Of a stretch of 64,000 nt of DNA, positions 36,609 to 49,155 are shown piece after piece; position 1 is the first letter of the stretch; the number at the start of each line of letters is the position of its first letter. The position numbers and the translations under genes are program-made. The notes below the pieces were generated by a model. It saw only the letters and a list, made by a program, of their open reading frames with translations. It was not told where the DNA came from and did no database searches. Source of the stretch: Numida meleagris (taxonomy: Eukaryota > Chordata > Aves > Galliformes > Numididae); assembly GCF_002078875.1 (NCBI RefSeq), contig NC_034409.1, positions 105,435,395-105,499,394 on the forward strand, written 5' to 3'.

Positions 36609-39600
36609 GTAGGTTAAAATAATTTTTATTCCTGAAGATGTTGTCATTATCCTCGTGTACAATGAAGTAATGTGAGAGAGCATGTGATATAGATGTGGAT
36701 AATTTCAGGATATATACATGGCATACATATGACAGAAATAGGGAACGTGTCTACACTGGGGAAGGCTCAGACCAAAGGATACATGACCTTCTTCTATGCA
36801 TCAGCAGAAGAGGGTACACACACACACCAAAAAAAAAAAAAAAACAACCAAACCCCCAAACCATAAGGAAAATCTACATGAAACTCACGGAGACTAGAGA
36901 CAAAAAGGAGTATGTTGGTGGAAATTAAGCTGTGAGAGGAAGTAGAGAAAGACAAAGGGCCAGTTCAGCTATTACGGGAGATGATGGTACTAAGGGGAGG
37001 CAGGGAGCTCTCTTATTGATCCAAAGCAGAGAACTAGCTCAGAAAGGCAACCAAAGAGTGGCTTCCAATATTAAGAGCAGCATAATGCTTAGACAAAGGC
37101 AGTTTGTCTATTTGAACCTTTTATTTGAAAGTTTATTTAAAAAGAACTGAGTAGGGCTTACAGGAAAATGAGAAAACAGGTTCACATCCTAATGTTTTGG
37201 AACTGATATTTTTCATGAGTGAGCATTTTGATTAGCTGTCTCATAAGAGCACAGTAGGCCTAGTGTAGGCACTTTCTGGTGATACAAATAATCACAAATT
37301 TCAAAGACTTAGAATTTGTTCAGACCAGTACATTTTGCTTTTCTAGTTCTATAAAGTAGACCTGGGATTAAAAAAATGTGAGGCAGCCAGCATTTCATTC
37401 TGCTCAGAGTGCTTTTCAGGCTCCATATTCCTCTATTTTGAAATAAACCAGCTGTGGTTTTGTTGTGAAGCAGAATCCCATTAGGGAAGACTAATTGATC
37501 ACCTTTTAATCTGGATGCAAGCAAGATTATTGTTTATCAGTTCACCACCAGGAACTGTTTTGGCACCTTAATAAATCTACAGAGCAGCTTGAATACAAGA
37601 TAGAGAGATGTTTTCTGGTTATCTCGTTGTGACATCAGAAGAGCCTAATACCTACTCCCTATGGAAAAATAATGCAATGATACGGCCTCATTTTAGCATT
37701 ATTACTTGTGATTGTTTTTCTCATAATGAATGACAGACTGATGACCTGTTAACATATTACATTATTTGCACTGCAGTGATCAAAATCTCAGTAAACTAGC
37801 TCAGTATTTTTTATTACTGAAGTGATTACAGAAGTTAATTTTCTTACACTCTGCAATACTGTTTCTGCCTCTTTAAAAGAAAACATGAATACATAGTCAT
37901 AACCTAAGTAGAATCAAACATGATCGTGAGCCTCCACTCCCACTCATTTCATAAGCTTGTCTCTTCAAAATACTCTTCTACTCTCCATCAAAATGCTATT
38001 TATTGTCTCTCTCTGTAGACGTGTTTATTAGACATTTCATAGATAATGCCTCAGACATTTTCTCACTCAGAGGGGTTTAAGTTCTCAGCTAGAGGGTTTG
38101 AACAGCAAGTAGGAATAGATGAAGCTAATAATGTTAACACTGTACTGGCACAATAAAAACTGTATTAAATGTCTAGCGATGTAAAACTGTAACAAATACC
38201 TAAATATGAGCTGAATAGAAACAGTCATTATCTTTTAAACCTATTGTTTTTATAAACCAAGAGACCTCTTCTTTACTGAATTACTCTTTAGAACGGTTTA
38301 CCATACCTGGTGATTTCTTCTATTTAACAACATTCAAACAATATTTTCTCTCTCAAGGCAAGTCAAGTACCAGGCTTCTGTTTTCTAGATGAGTTCAAGT
38401 AAAGAATATTATGTGCCTCACATGGCCTGAATTTTGGGTTGCTCACTACCTCTGAAAAGAGAGACATTCTTGCTTGAATATTTAAATATTGATGTAAGAA
38501 ATGAGCATGTTGGAGTATTTCAGGTTTTGGAAGTGTTTTTGTCAAATGTGTGAAAAACTGGGACATTTTCAGACATGTACTGCTTTCAAAAAAAAACTGC
38601 ACGCGTTCATCAGCCTACATATCTCCAGTCCAGAAAGGAATCTAGAGGATAAAAGACAAGGGGTAGAAAAGAGGATACCAAGAGTAAAATGCATCTCTTC
38701 CTTTAAGAATATCTTAAGAAAGGGCCCAGACTTTCACAAAAGAAGTAGACTGTTTACTCGGGAATATAAATAGTAAAGAATAAGGTTTACCCAGCCACTG
38801 ATTAGCTTGTCTCTTCGGTCTTTCCTGAAAGACCTGAAGAAGACCAATTTTACTCTTCTGCAGAATGAGACTTGTATGGGCATGATTTTCTTAAAGGAAA
38901 AAAAAAATACATGATGTCCAGCATGTACAATCATATTGCTAGGCACTCAGGTTTGAAAGCTTTCCTTGAAGCAAGTAAGCTATACCAAAGTAGTGAGGAC
39001 TCTTAGTTTTGGAAGTGAAATGTTTTTTTGCAGAGTGAGAGAGACTACTCTGGGGGAGTGAGTCCAAAACCCAGCTAAGTCACTTTCAATCACCCTGAGA
39101 GAAGCCTGTGTTTATTCAGTAACTCCAGGATGGCCTGAGAAGACCAGATAGTGGGGGTAGATACCTAAAATTAGGTTCAATGAACAATCCCCAACACACC
39201 TGTTGTTATTTCCCAGGGGTGGTATTTTAAGCTTCGCAGCAACACCAGCTACTGTGCAGAAATCTGCAAAACACATGCCATCAATTTTGAGACAGAACTT
39301 CATCTCAGTGAAGACCTCTCTTTATAAAAGGATAGTACCATATGGCCTAGCATGCCAGTTCTAAGCAATATAAACTTATATAAGCCTCTGTTGTCAATGA
39401 ACAGCACAAGGACTTAGTCTAACTAAAGAACAGGATTTCATTCTGAAAGAATTTGCCAAGATACCTGACTAACACTAATTTTCTCAGCAATTATGAGAAT
39501 CACCATTAGCGAGGACCCCATTTTGTCAATAATTGAGCTCGTATTTTAGGAAAAAAACTATCCCGCATGTTCAGAAAAGCCCAAATGAATAAAACCAAAC

Positions 39601-42600
39601 TCCTTGAGGTACATTTTTTTCTGAATTTGGCAGCAGCAATTACTCAATTATTATGAATAAGTAAGGAGGAAATTATTAGTATGTGAATTAAATATGGACA
39701 TGGAACCACTAGTTATCTCCTAAGCAAAAATTGGTGTTTTGTTATACTGAATTGATAATGATCATCACTATATTTTATTAGATATAATAAGTTCTCCTTT
39801 CCTGATTAAAATGGAAATCCATTTTCTGACTCAACATAGTATTTTTCACTCTGATTCTGCTGCCTTTGTATTTTTGTTATTGCATATAAAGCTAAAAAAA
39901 CAGGAAATGCATTTAAAGACTACATGTAAAATAATCAAACAGAACTGAGGAGTTTCCTTCATCCATTTCTCATACTGAGAGAGCCATAAAGTAACCTACA
40001 GGAGAGAGGAGTGATTTTTACCCACTATTACCCTTGATCCAGAATCCTAGAGCAAACACGCCTGACACATATGGTGAGTTTGTCTTGCTCCATTTGTTCA
40101 CTTCAGGTCCTTAGTATGACACCAGCACATCCAGACATACAGAGAGGGAGGAGGTCTCATGGGTCACATAAGCATGTGAGTACCATCCAGATATCTGTAG
40201 CTACTGATGCCTGTGACTGTGAGCTAGGGGCATGGGTTCTGGTTGCCAGAGGTGACCTTGGCCTATGCAAGCCTGTATGAGCACTGAAGAGTTAATGAAA
40301 GCAGGGACCGAGAAAAGCACTTACTTATCCTCTCATTTACAGAAAATGAGGGCAAATATGACTGACTGAAGGCTGTGCTGATCATGACTGGACTATCTGA
40401 GAACAGACTGGTCCAAAAGAGCTGGACAGAGCCCATGGGGACAAAAAGGAACCAGGCCAGGAATGCACATTTTCTGATTCAATTTTCAGTTTGTTTCCCA
40501 TGAACAGATTTCTGGAACCTCCAGAGCCTGAGACCTTGACTGTAGGTTGAGGTATCTCATCTTGTCCTCTGTTTGATATTAGTGGCATCTGCCCAGAAAT
40601 GCCCTGTGGCAGAGCTCTGCTTATGCTGCTGAAACCCATGATTCAACAGAACTCCTTCTTCCAGAGGGAAGGATGACAGAGAAGATGGTGCCAAGAGGAA
40701 GAACATGCGGGCACTGATGCTTGCCTATTGTCCCTTCTTCTGCTTGCACAGGCCACACTTTTCTGGACTTAAGTAAAGGAGTACGCTCTGTGAAGCCAAT
40801 GATACAACAACATCATTCTCTTGACCACATTCAGAGGATACTGCTATTTTGATAGGCATATTCAACCTGTAGAGAGTGCAGTGGAACTATAGAAATTGCA
40901 CAGCTTGTGCTTTCTGTGGTGTTTATGGTACAGGACTTCGCTTTTCACTATCTGCTATCTAATATCAATGTTCTCTCTTGTAGGCACATAGATGATCAAC
41001 CAGATTTCTTTCCAGGGTCAAAGTCCATCCCCAAGTGTGCTTCTACAATTTTGAAGCACATAGTTTTTTTCCTTAAGTGTTCTTATGAATTAAACAAACT
41101 CTGACTGAGAAGGCGTCAGTGCTCTGGTTTTAGTGCAGTATGCTTCTGTAGGACCTTTAGTACTTTAACTTTCTCAGTTTATACAGCATATTCTCATATA
41201 CTAATGAACATTTGATGGAGTTGAGATTTCACAAGTGGGTCTCCACTGTGTGCTTTTGTCCCAAACCTTAGTTCTTTAAGCCTGTTGTCATGTCCAAAAC
41301 ATGCACAAATACAGCCAAGCCAAGACTTGCACAACTGCCATTGTTAATCTGTTCCCTGAAGTAGAAAGACTATTTCAGAACATATTTAGCCACAAGCATG
41401 TATATGACTGGTGGTCTTATTCCAAAACCTTCTGCTGGTTGTTCCGGAAATTGCAGCTGTATAGCAATTGGCAAGGCTCTTGCTCCACTTTGTATTGTCA
41501 TCTGTTAGTTTACTACTTCAGCTGAGATGCAGCTGCTGAGAGTGTGATCTCTTCTGGATGATATAAACCAGCGTTGAAAGCAGTTTAGCAACTTCTTTGG
41601 CTTTGCACATGTGAGTATTTCTCACTACTTCTTTACTTCCTTCATGTCCTGAGTTTCTGGATGTCTTTTGTTATTCTACCTGGTGCTTAGACCAAACATC
41701 AGGGTGAGATAAGTTCACCCAGAATGACTATCTATTTTTTTCCACTGTGAGTTTGTTCATCTCTGAACAAATATGACAAATAAATAAATAATAATAATAA
41801 AGGTCTAGATAAGATCTGAAGATAGAGTACTGAACTGATGGCAGGAACAACATACAAACTTTCTGGCCAGAAACACAGTGTTAAAACACCCTTTGCTCTT
41901 CCTTTGTTCCTGCACATCTCATCCTAACATGTGACATAGCATTAGAAAATTACTCTGAAATCATGATGATGAGCACAGTACAGAAGTGTTGGGAGTACAT
42001 CAGTACGATTTTGTGAACTTGTTTCCACTGAATGCTAGAGCACTGTAAAGTCACCAAAGGCATTGTCTGCCCACTGTTTTTCTTCGGAGCACCTGGTCTA
42101 TGAATCAGAGAAATTCTACTTTGAACTTGAATATTAGTGTTGTAAATGTGGCTGATACCTACTAATTCCCAACCTCACTACAGTACTGCACATTGCCACA
42201 GTGTGACATTGAGTTAATCACTGCTGTATTTCACCTGGTGCCTCATTCAATAGAGTTTTGTTGAATAAGTCAGAAAGCAAAACCCAGGTAGCTTTCCAAT
42301 TACAAAGCACCTAAATGGTATGCCTGCCAGCTAGCTTAGCCAGTGTTAATGTTCTTTCTTTTCGTCCCTCTTTTTTTTAGCATGGCATTTGTTTTTTTTC
42401 ACAGCACTTAATTTGCCTTCATCAGGAGAGATGCTAATTGTCAATAATCATTGCTTGTCCACCTGAATGAACAAGGAGAACCACACTGGATGCCGCTGAG
42501 GAGCCTGTGGGCTTGGCAGAAAAATGCTAGGCATCCCTTACTGAGAAAAGAAGAGCTCATGTTGCTGCAATATTTGGTTTGCTTTCATTCTCTCATTTAT

Positions 42601-43502
42601 CAGAAATGTTTACTGAGTATAGCTATAATCTGTCATGGAGACTGGAACTAGTTCATTTTCATCTCTCAACTCCCTTTCTTGCAGTTCTCTGCTTCCAGCT
42701 TTGTCTCCAGTATACAACAGTAGGAAAACAAATTAGTGTTCAAAGGCTCTCCTTTAGCTTTCAGATTTTTTTGGTTGTTCTCTTATGGCTGCCTCTATTG
42801 TAGTACAAATGACATTAAATTTATTGATCACAACAGAGCATAGGCTTCCTTAGTAGAAGTATTTGAAAGAAATAGAAGCTTTTCAGTACCAGATGCACTT
42901 CATTTCATCCTGGACAACAATTCCTCCTATGGAAAGGGTTAACAGTGGAAAATGAGAACTAAAACTTTTTAGATGCAGAAATATTTCAGGAATTATAGAG
43001 CAATTGGGGTCAGAGTCCCTGCTGCAGCTGAGGTCTGCTATGGCCAGGGCTGCCAGGAAGCCAATTATGGGGGATTCGTGTCTGATTGCAGCAGCCTGGG
43101 GATTTCTCTAACCTGAGCTCAGCTGGCTCTGCTTCCCCAGGGAGATCAAGCTCACTCCAGAGAGTGCCAGCACATGTGTTCTGCCCATCTTCCTTCTCAC
43201 CTTGCTGTTCAGAGCTGTGCAGAGGGAGGGTAAAGAGACAGAGACAGAGAGGAACTCCGTTTTCCAGAACAAAGCAGTTTCTAGCTCTGTGTGTTTGCTA
43301 CTGAATCAAATAGGACTTTGATGTGCATCCTCTACAGTCCATTGGAACTGTACTGACAATGTCTTTGGGCAAGTTTGGGTTTAATTCATGAGGTCTATTA
43401 CAGAAAAAAATGGCAACCACACAGTTTCTATGGGCTCAGAGGTCTGCCATGCCCAGACCAACTAAAGGAATTGCAGGATCTCTTACGACTCAAGTGACTC
43501 CT
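36609..43502. other. Long stretch without recognised gene
   Basis: About 6.9 kb. It contains a CA run joined to a 16-base poly-A at 36816-36844, and an ATAA/AATA microsatellite at 41778-41800. A candidate exon at 40107-40175 is listed separately. GC-richer patches at about 40070-40750 and 43000-43300 contain no recognised domain or repeat. Confidence 0.55.
40107..40175 (+). other. Candidate 69-bp exon (phase 0-0)
   Basis: An acceptor (TTGCTCCATTTGTTCACTTCAG) and a donor (CAT then GTGAGT) enclose 23 open codons reading VLSMTPAHPDIQRG and on to SHGSHKH. Only weak support: no homology is recognised, and similar bounded open segments occur several times in this window. Confidence 0.12.
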
Positions 43503-43553
43503 TGTTCATTGCAGGGGAGTTGGACTAGATGACATTTAAACGTCCATTCAAAC
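43503..43553 (+). mobile_element. CR1 3'-end fragment truncated by a second CR1
   Basis: GTTCATTGCAGGGGAGTTGG, then ACTAGATGACATTTAAACGT, then CCATTCAAACTC is the 3' UTR of a CR1 of the same kind as at 36520-36580. It lacks the terminal ATTCTATG repeat because a different CR1 begins immediately afterwards. Confidence 0.75.
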
Positions 43554-43556
43554 TCA

Positions 43557-44368
43557 TTCTGGACAGGCTGGATAGCTGGGGCAAGGCCAATGGGATGAAG
43601 TTCAGCAAGACCAAGTGCTGGGTCACGCACTTCGGCCACAACTCCAGGCAGTGCTACAGGCTTGGGGCAGAGTGGCTGGAAGGCTGCATGGAAGAAATGG
43701 ACTTGGGGGTGTTGGTCAATGCTTGGCTAAACCTGAGCCAGTAGAGTGCCCAGATAGCCAAGAAGGCCAATGGCATACTAGCTTGTATCAAAAATACTGT
43801 AGCCAGCAGGAGCAGGGAGGTGATGGTCCCCCTGCACTCAGCTCTGGTGAGGCCACACCTCAAGTGCTGTGTTCAGTTTTGGGCCCTTCACTACAAGAAA
43901 GACATTGAAGCCCTGGAGCAAGTTCAGAGAAGAGCAACAAAGTTGTGAGGGATTTGGAGTACAAGTCTGGTGGGGAGCGGCTGAGGGAACTGGGGTTGTT
44001 CAGCCTGGAGAAGAGGAAGCTCCAGGGAGACCTTTTTGTCCTCTGCAACCACCTGAAAGAAGGCTGCAGCAAGGTGGGCGTCAGCCTCTTCTCCTGTGTA
44101 ACCAGTGACAGGGCAAGAGGGAATGGCCTCAAGTTGCTCCAGGGGAGATTTGGGTTGGATGTTAGGAAAAATTTCTTCTCAGAAAGAGTGGAGGTGCTGG
44201 AACGGGCTGCCCAGGGAGGTAGTTGAATCACCGTCCCTGGAGGTATTCGAGAAACATTTAGATGTTGTACTAAGGGACATGGTTTAGTGGGGAAATATTG
44301 GTGGTATGTGAACAGTTGGACTGGATGATCTTGGAGGTCTTTTCCAACCTTGGTGATTCTATGATTCT
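43557..44368 (+). mobile_element. CR1 LINE, 5'-truncated, covers post-RT part of ORF2
   Basis: The longest CR1 segment in the window. It begins with [20 protein letters not shown] (about 43562-43620), the region after the reverse-transcriptase catalytic core. It continues with [20 protein letters not shown], a stop at 43742, then ILACIKN-like and [22 protein letters not shown] sequence in shifted frames. The C-terminal part reads [37 protein letters not shown] and then [20 protein letters not shown] before TAG at 44285-44287. The 3' UTR carries GTTGGACTGGATGATCTTGG and TTTTCCAACCTTGG and ends in GATTCTATGATTCTA. Frameshifts and stops show it is a dead copy. It abuts the 3' end of another CR1 at 43553. 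Confidence 0.93.
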
Positions 44369-47300
44369 AAGGTCAGAGTAAAAGCATAAGGCCCATGAGG
44401 ATGACAGAGTAATATGGATTGAAGACCTGAGTATATTTTCCAAAGAGCGCCCATCTGCCCAACTGCTCTAAATCCTCATTCGGTTGGGTCCACATCTAAC
44501 ATGGCAATGTCTTTGAAGAACTAGTGTATGTGAAATATCATGGTTCCCAGCTGCTCTTGCCTCTGTATTTTGCTCTAATTCTCTAGTTAAAATAATAGCA
44601 TCAATATCTATTACTTGTTTGTCTTGTAAAAAAGGTTGAGTAGTACGCCACAGTGTGATAGAAACATCTACTCTTATATTCTTGAACACAGAGGTGTAGC
44701 AAAGCAACATAATTCTCTGAAAGAGGGATCACAGTAAAGAAATTAGAAGGGTGCTTAAAAATCATGAAAGATATGGACTATGCAGGGACATAAACGTATA
44801 TGTTTAGGACACACTAAACTTCAAAACATTGTAAGAGGAGGATATAGTAATGTACAGAAAGGTGTTATTAACATTTAGAAATTATGGCTGATACTTCAAA
44901 AGTCAACTGCATAAATGCTGCACATGAAAGTACATATTTATGTGTTGTAATTGAGGGTTTGACTGATTGTCTCAGGCAGGAAACATGACCGAATCAGCGC
45001 TGCTGTAGGACTGGGGCCTCCTCTACTCTCTAGACTCTGTTTTTCTGGCTTTGCTTTCTGCCTGTTGTGAAATTGTAGGTTTGGATTTGGTTTAATTGCT
45101 GCTTTTAGGCCTTCTCACCCCTCTTTATGAATAAAAGAGGCTATATGACTTTCTGGAGTACCTAGACGTAAGAAGGAAAGAAGGAAATCTGAAAGATATT
45201 TAAGAGGAGATGTGGAGTTACTTAGATATCACAGTAGATCACACAAAAATTGCAGAAGAGAAAAGACAGACTCAGTATTGAATATGATGGGAAGAAAATA
45301 TGGTTTGAATGTTGTAGAGATGAAACAGTGATGTAGCCCTTACACTTGTGGTGAATTTACGTGTTATCTTTGAATATTTGCTCAAGTTAGTTTTTCCTAC
45401 AAAGTTCAGGTATGGCCTGATGATAGCCCTTTATGCATAATTCATGCTTTGTTGATATATATGAGTATACATTTTCTAGAAATACAGTGGGGATGTGAAA
45501 GCACTTGTGCAGCTGTAGCTGATGGCACACTCATAGAAGCAGGTTGTCAATACATGGGCAGCTTCCATTAAATCCATTTATGTATGACTAAACTTCTACA
45601 AAAGCTACACAGTGGGTCACACATGGGAAATCAGATCACTTCACCTATCAACATGTATTGCTTTGTTTCCTAGCTCTAAACAGAGCTGATAAGCATGCAA
45701 AATTGTCAGTGTATATGAAATTCTGAATTACTGCAACACTTGAACATTTTCACTTAGGCAGGACACTGTCTCCTCTGTAACTGCCAGACTAATTAGAGTA
45801 AAATTTGCAGCTGTGCCTACATACAGCATCAAGTTCATGGATTTCTTAAACTCTGCCTAATCCCTGTTTTGAGGGTGTGTCACACAGCCCCCATGCAAAC
45901 TCCTTGTTAAAGACTCAGGTTCTCCTTTCTTTTACTACTTATGCTCTGATGTTCAGTTTATCCATCAGCTTTCTGGGATAAGCCAGTCTGAATGTTCAGG
46001 ACTGTGTCTCCTTGATTCTGGGCGATTTGTCTTTCAAGTGCCAGCTTTGGTCAAACTATCTGCAGCAGCAGCTTTTAGAGATCCTGAGCATTTTCCAGTG
46101 CTGGCAATGCAGATGCTTTAGAGAAAATACATTCAGCTTTCCTCTGGCTTTCAGTCCAAAAGGAGTACTTGGGGCTCTGCTGTGCTGCAGGAGAGCATGA
46201 TGTTTACTCCTTCCTGGTTGCTCCTGAACAAGATTAAATCAAGCAAGTGAAACATAATAAATTTTTGCCTTTCTTCAATTAGATATGTCTTTATCTACAT
46301 GCCAATCTAGCTGATACATAATAACAAACTAATTTCCACTTCCCTCGGTTAAAAAGGAGTTTAATTCCAAAATGACTGAAGGGATTTATACCAAATCTGT
46401 CACATTCACTGCATTTGGCATTCCCCTCCTCCCCCAGGCTCTCTGTTGGGTGTGACATCTTGATTTTAAAGAGAAATAAGAGATGTCTCTTTTTGCCAGG
46501 AGCACCAGTTCACACTGGCCACATCTGATCCCACCCCACTGACAGCAGCAAGAGACAGTTTAGTTTTTTCCTCAGGAGGCTTTACCTGCAAGATAAGTTC
46601 CACCCTCGGTGAAGACTTCAGTGATCTTTAATTACATGCTGTGAAGTGATTAAAACTCCTGACATTTTCAGGTACTCAGCCTTGAAGGGAGAGATCAGTC
46701 CTCCCTATACAGCTATTGTGAGGTGTACAAAAAAAAAAAAAAGATCTCTGTCCCTCTTTCTGTCATTTCAGCTTGCTGCAGTAGGTTGTAGCTTTTCAAC
46801 AAAATCTGCATCTCTGCATGTTGTCAGCTTGTTGTGCTGTATACTGTGCTGTTCTTTCACAGTATCGTATACCTCTGGGCAATTCAAGCTGCTTTTAAGC
46901 AAATTATTCAGTCCTACCATGGTCTTAAACAAAAGGTATTTTTGATATCTGCTTAAAACAAACAAACAAAAAAAGGATTTTCTGTGTTTGTAGCGGGCAG
47001 GTTTAAGGGCTATCCATCTTAGAAAATCTCATGCCTACCTCTACACTTGTACTAGCACTAGGGAATGTCCCCTGGATGCATCTGAGCCTGTGTCACATTT
47101 GTTCTGGAGTCCCCAGAAGACCGTGGATCTAGGGGTGTCTTAACTCTTTTTGCCCACCATCCACAGAAGATCTGAGACAACCCTCTGGAAACCTCTTGCT
47201 TCTTTGTATTGTTTTGATAATACAAAACAGTAATGCAGCTAAAGAGCCCAGCCCCTTCAGCAAAAGGGACCTGGGAAGTGGCAAGTCATAATGACACTGA

Positions 47301-47819
47301 TAGGAAACAGCCCATGTTCCAGCTGCCCTAAGGTCAGCAGGAAAATAACCGTCCTCTTCAACCACTCTCAGCTTTCCCTCCAGTTACACCAAGAAGCTAA
47401 GACCTAGCAGCTGAACACTGGGTTAATTGAATAACTCCTACTGAATTAGGAAATTTATTAAAATGTCTTCACTTTTTTTTTTCCCCATGAAAACCATTGA
47501 AAAATGTGCTCATGGGCTCTGGGGAATTAATCCCCTCTCTCTCTCCCCGAAGGACAAAGAAACCGTAGAGCTTAATGCACAAAAATATTTTAAATATTAA
47601 AAATAAAGTGAAGAGTTGTCTCTACGTAAATAGTTTCTGTATTTTACTTCTGTTCTTCAGCCCATTTAATTTCACAGGGGTCTCCTTGTGTAAACAAGTC
47701 CTTAATGAAAATCTGCATTGTCAGTGTAGGGGCTTATGCACATAATTGGTTTGCCTGTGATATATGAATGATTTACAAACATCTATAAGCTATGTCTCTT
47801 GAATGTCTTTTCTCTGTAG
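44369..47819. other. No gene recognised
   Basis: AT-rich, apparently unique DNA with a 15-base poly-A at about 46728-46743. Reading frames up to 99 codons carry no recognisable domain. Confidence 0.6.
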
Positions 47820-47879
47820 GATAAACAGTTTGTTCCCACAACCATGAGGAATGGTTTTAATTACACCTGGGTATCCCAG
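47820..47879 (+). other. Candidate 60-bp exon (phase 0-0)
   Basis: The acceptor GAATGTCTTTTCTCTGTAG ends at 47819, and the donor CCCAG then GTGAGC starts at 47880. The first frame is the only open one and gives 20 codons, DKQFVPTTMR then NGFNYTWVSQ, with a possible N-glycosylation site NYT. The length is an exact multiple of three. I do not recognise the peptide. Splice-signal quality is good, but there is no linked coding exon, so it may be chance or a noncoding transcript exon. Confidence 0.18.
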
Positions 47880-48100
47880 GTGAGCGGTGGAAATTTTCTG
47901 TGAGGCTCCTTAAGATCTTAATTGTCAGTGGGATTTATCTTGCCCAATTGTAAGACAGATGTCTCATGTAAGGCAATTACCTGAATTTCTTCTGTAAGTG
48001 AGAGAGAAATTGACGTTTCCAGTGGGATTTCCTCCCATCTTTAAATAAAAATAGGTGAAATTAATCAAATTCTGAAGGTATTTCTATCTGTTTACTGAAC

Positions 48101-48522
48101 AGAGTCAAAGAATCATTGAAAGGCCTGGGTTGAAGATCAACTTGGGTTAAAGATCATCTAGTTCCAACCCCTGCTATGGGTAGGGCTGCCCCCCACCAGC
48201 TCGGGCTGCCCAGGGCCCCATCCAACCTGGCCTTAAGCGCCTCCAGGGATGGGGCACCACAGCTTCTCTGGGCAGCCTGTTCCTGCTCTTCACCACCCTC
48301 TGAATGAAAATTTTCCCCCTAACATCTAATGTAAATTTCCCCTCTCTTGGTTTAAAACCTTCCCCCTTGTCCTGTCTCTACCGGACTATGTAAAAAGTCC
48401 ATCTGCCACTTGTTTATAAGCCCCTTTCAAGGTACTGGAAGGTTGCAATGAGGTCTCCTCATTGCCTTCTCTTCTCCAGGCTGAACAAGCCCAGCTCCCT
48501 CAGATTTTCTTTGTAAGAGAAC
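48101..48522 (-). mobile_element. CR1 LINE, 5'-truncated, minus strand
   Basis: The complement of a CR1 3' region. Plus-strand landmarks are GATCATCTAGTTCCAACCCC, CAGGGCCCCATCCAACCTGG, TTCTCTGGGCAGCCTGTTCC, CCTTCCCCCTTGTCCTGTCT and TTCTCTTCTCCAGGCTGAAC. On the minus strand this is the ORF2 C-terminal block (LFSL-type, then the NLP.E-type region) followed by the 3' UTR. The 3' end near 48101-48120 retains only diverged terminal repeats. There is a small local duplication of GGGTTGAAGATC / GGGTTAAAGATC at about 48126-48160. It resembles the older CR1-Y-like class. Numerous stops mean it is non-functional. Confidence 0.9.
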
Positions 48523-48978
48523 AGGGAAAGGATCTAGTTCATTTTAGAAGTAGCTAGGTGATATACTAGAGGATGAATGGATAGAATAACTTATCTTTTG
48601 AGGCATATTTGTGCTCACATGTGATTTGTTCAGATATATTTCATAGTGCTGAGACTGATAATGATACTGAAGACATATGCTGTTGGCCCAAGAGTTCTGG
48701 TCTCCTCTGCCCCACCAGCCATACAAGGGAGCACCCCAGGGCAGGGTCCAAGCTACCTTGGGGCTGTGAGTTCTGGCACTACCTAGGGGGCTCTGCCAGA
48801 AACAGATTTGAAGGGCTAGGTTTTCACTTCAAAGGAGTTGAGACTTTCCCTCTGTGTAGATCAAGAATAGAAAATGCATGATTTTAGGACAATGTTGATA
48901 GTAACACATCCTTGCTCAGCTGCTGTTTTAAAACCTATTTTAAAATGTTGACAGACAAGATTTTTGGCTTTTTTTCCC
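48523..48978. other. No gene recognised
   Basis: Short intervening DNA. A 90-codon frame at 48609-48881 has no recognisable domain. Confidence 0.6.
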
Positions 48979-49113
48979 CCTCATTTATTTATAGTCAGTT
49001 AATATACTGGATTTTTGTTCTCTTTCCGGATATCTAGAAGTTTTTGCACCATGCTTCCCATTTATGGTCTTACCTTTAGTTTTCCATGAATGGTAACTGT
49101 TTTCTAGGGTAAT
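48979..49113 (+). repeat. Left arm of a large inverted repeat
   Basis: About 135 bp that reappear as the reverse complement at 50289-50420 at roughly 88-90% identity. The longest matched blocks are TTTATAGTCAGTTAATATAC, continuing through TGGATTTTT, and the block from TACCTTTAGTTTTCCATGAA through GTAACTGTTTTCTAGGGTAAT. One four-base indel lies near 49033. Similarity stops sharply at both ends. The arms do not match CR1, LTR or the mariner here. Confidence 0.85.
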
Positions 49114-49155
49114 GGGAGACACTAGAGCTTAGCCTTTCTAGAAAATACTGTTACC
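49092..49155. repeat. Imperfect hairpin at the inner end of the left arm
   Basis: GGTAACTGTTTTCTAG (49092-49107) is followed after 30 bases by its near-perfect complement CTAGAAAATACTGTTACC (49138-49155), with two extra bases. The same core occurs a third time, in complement, at 50295-50310. Confidence 0.8.
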
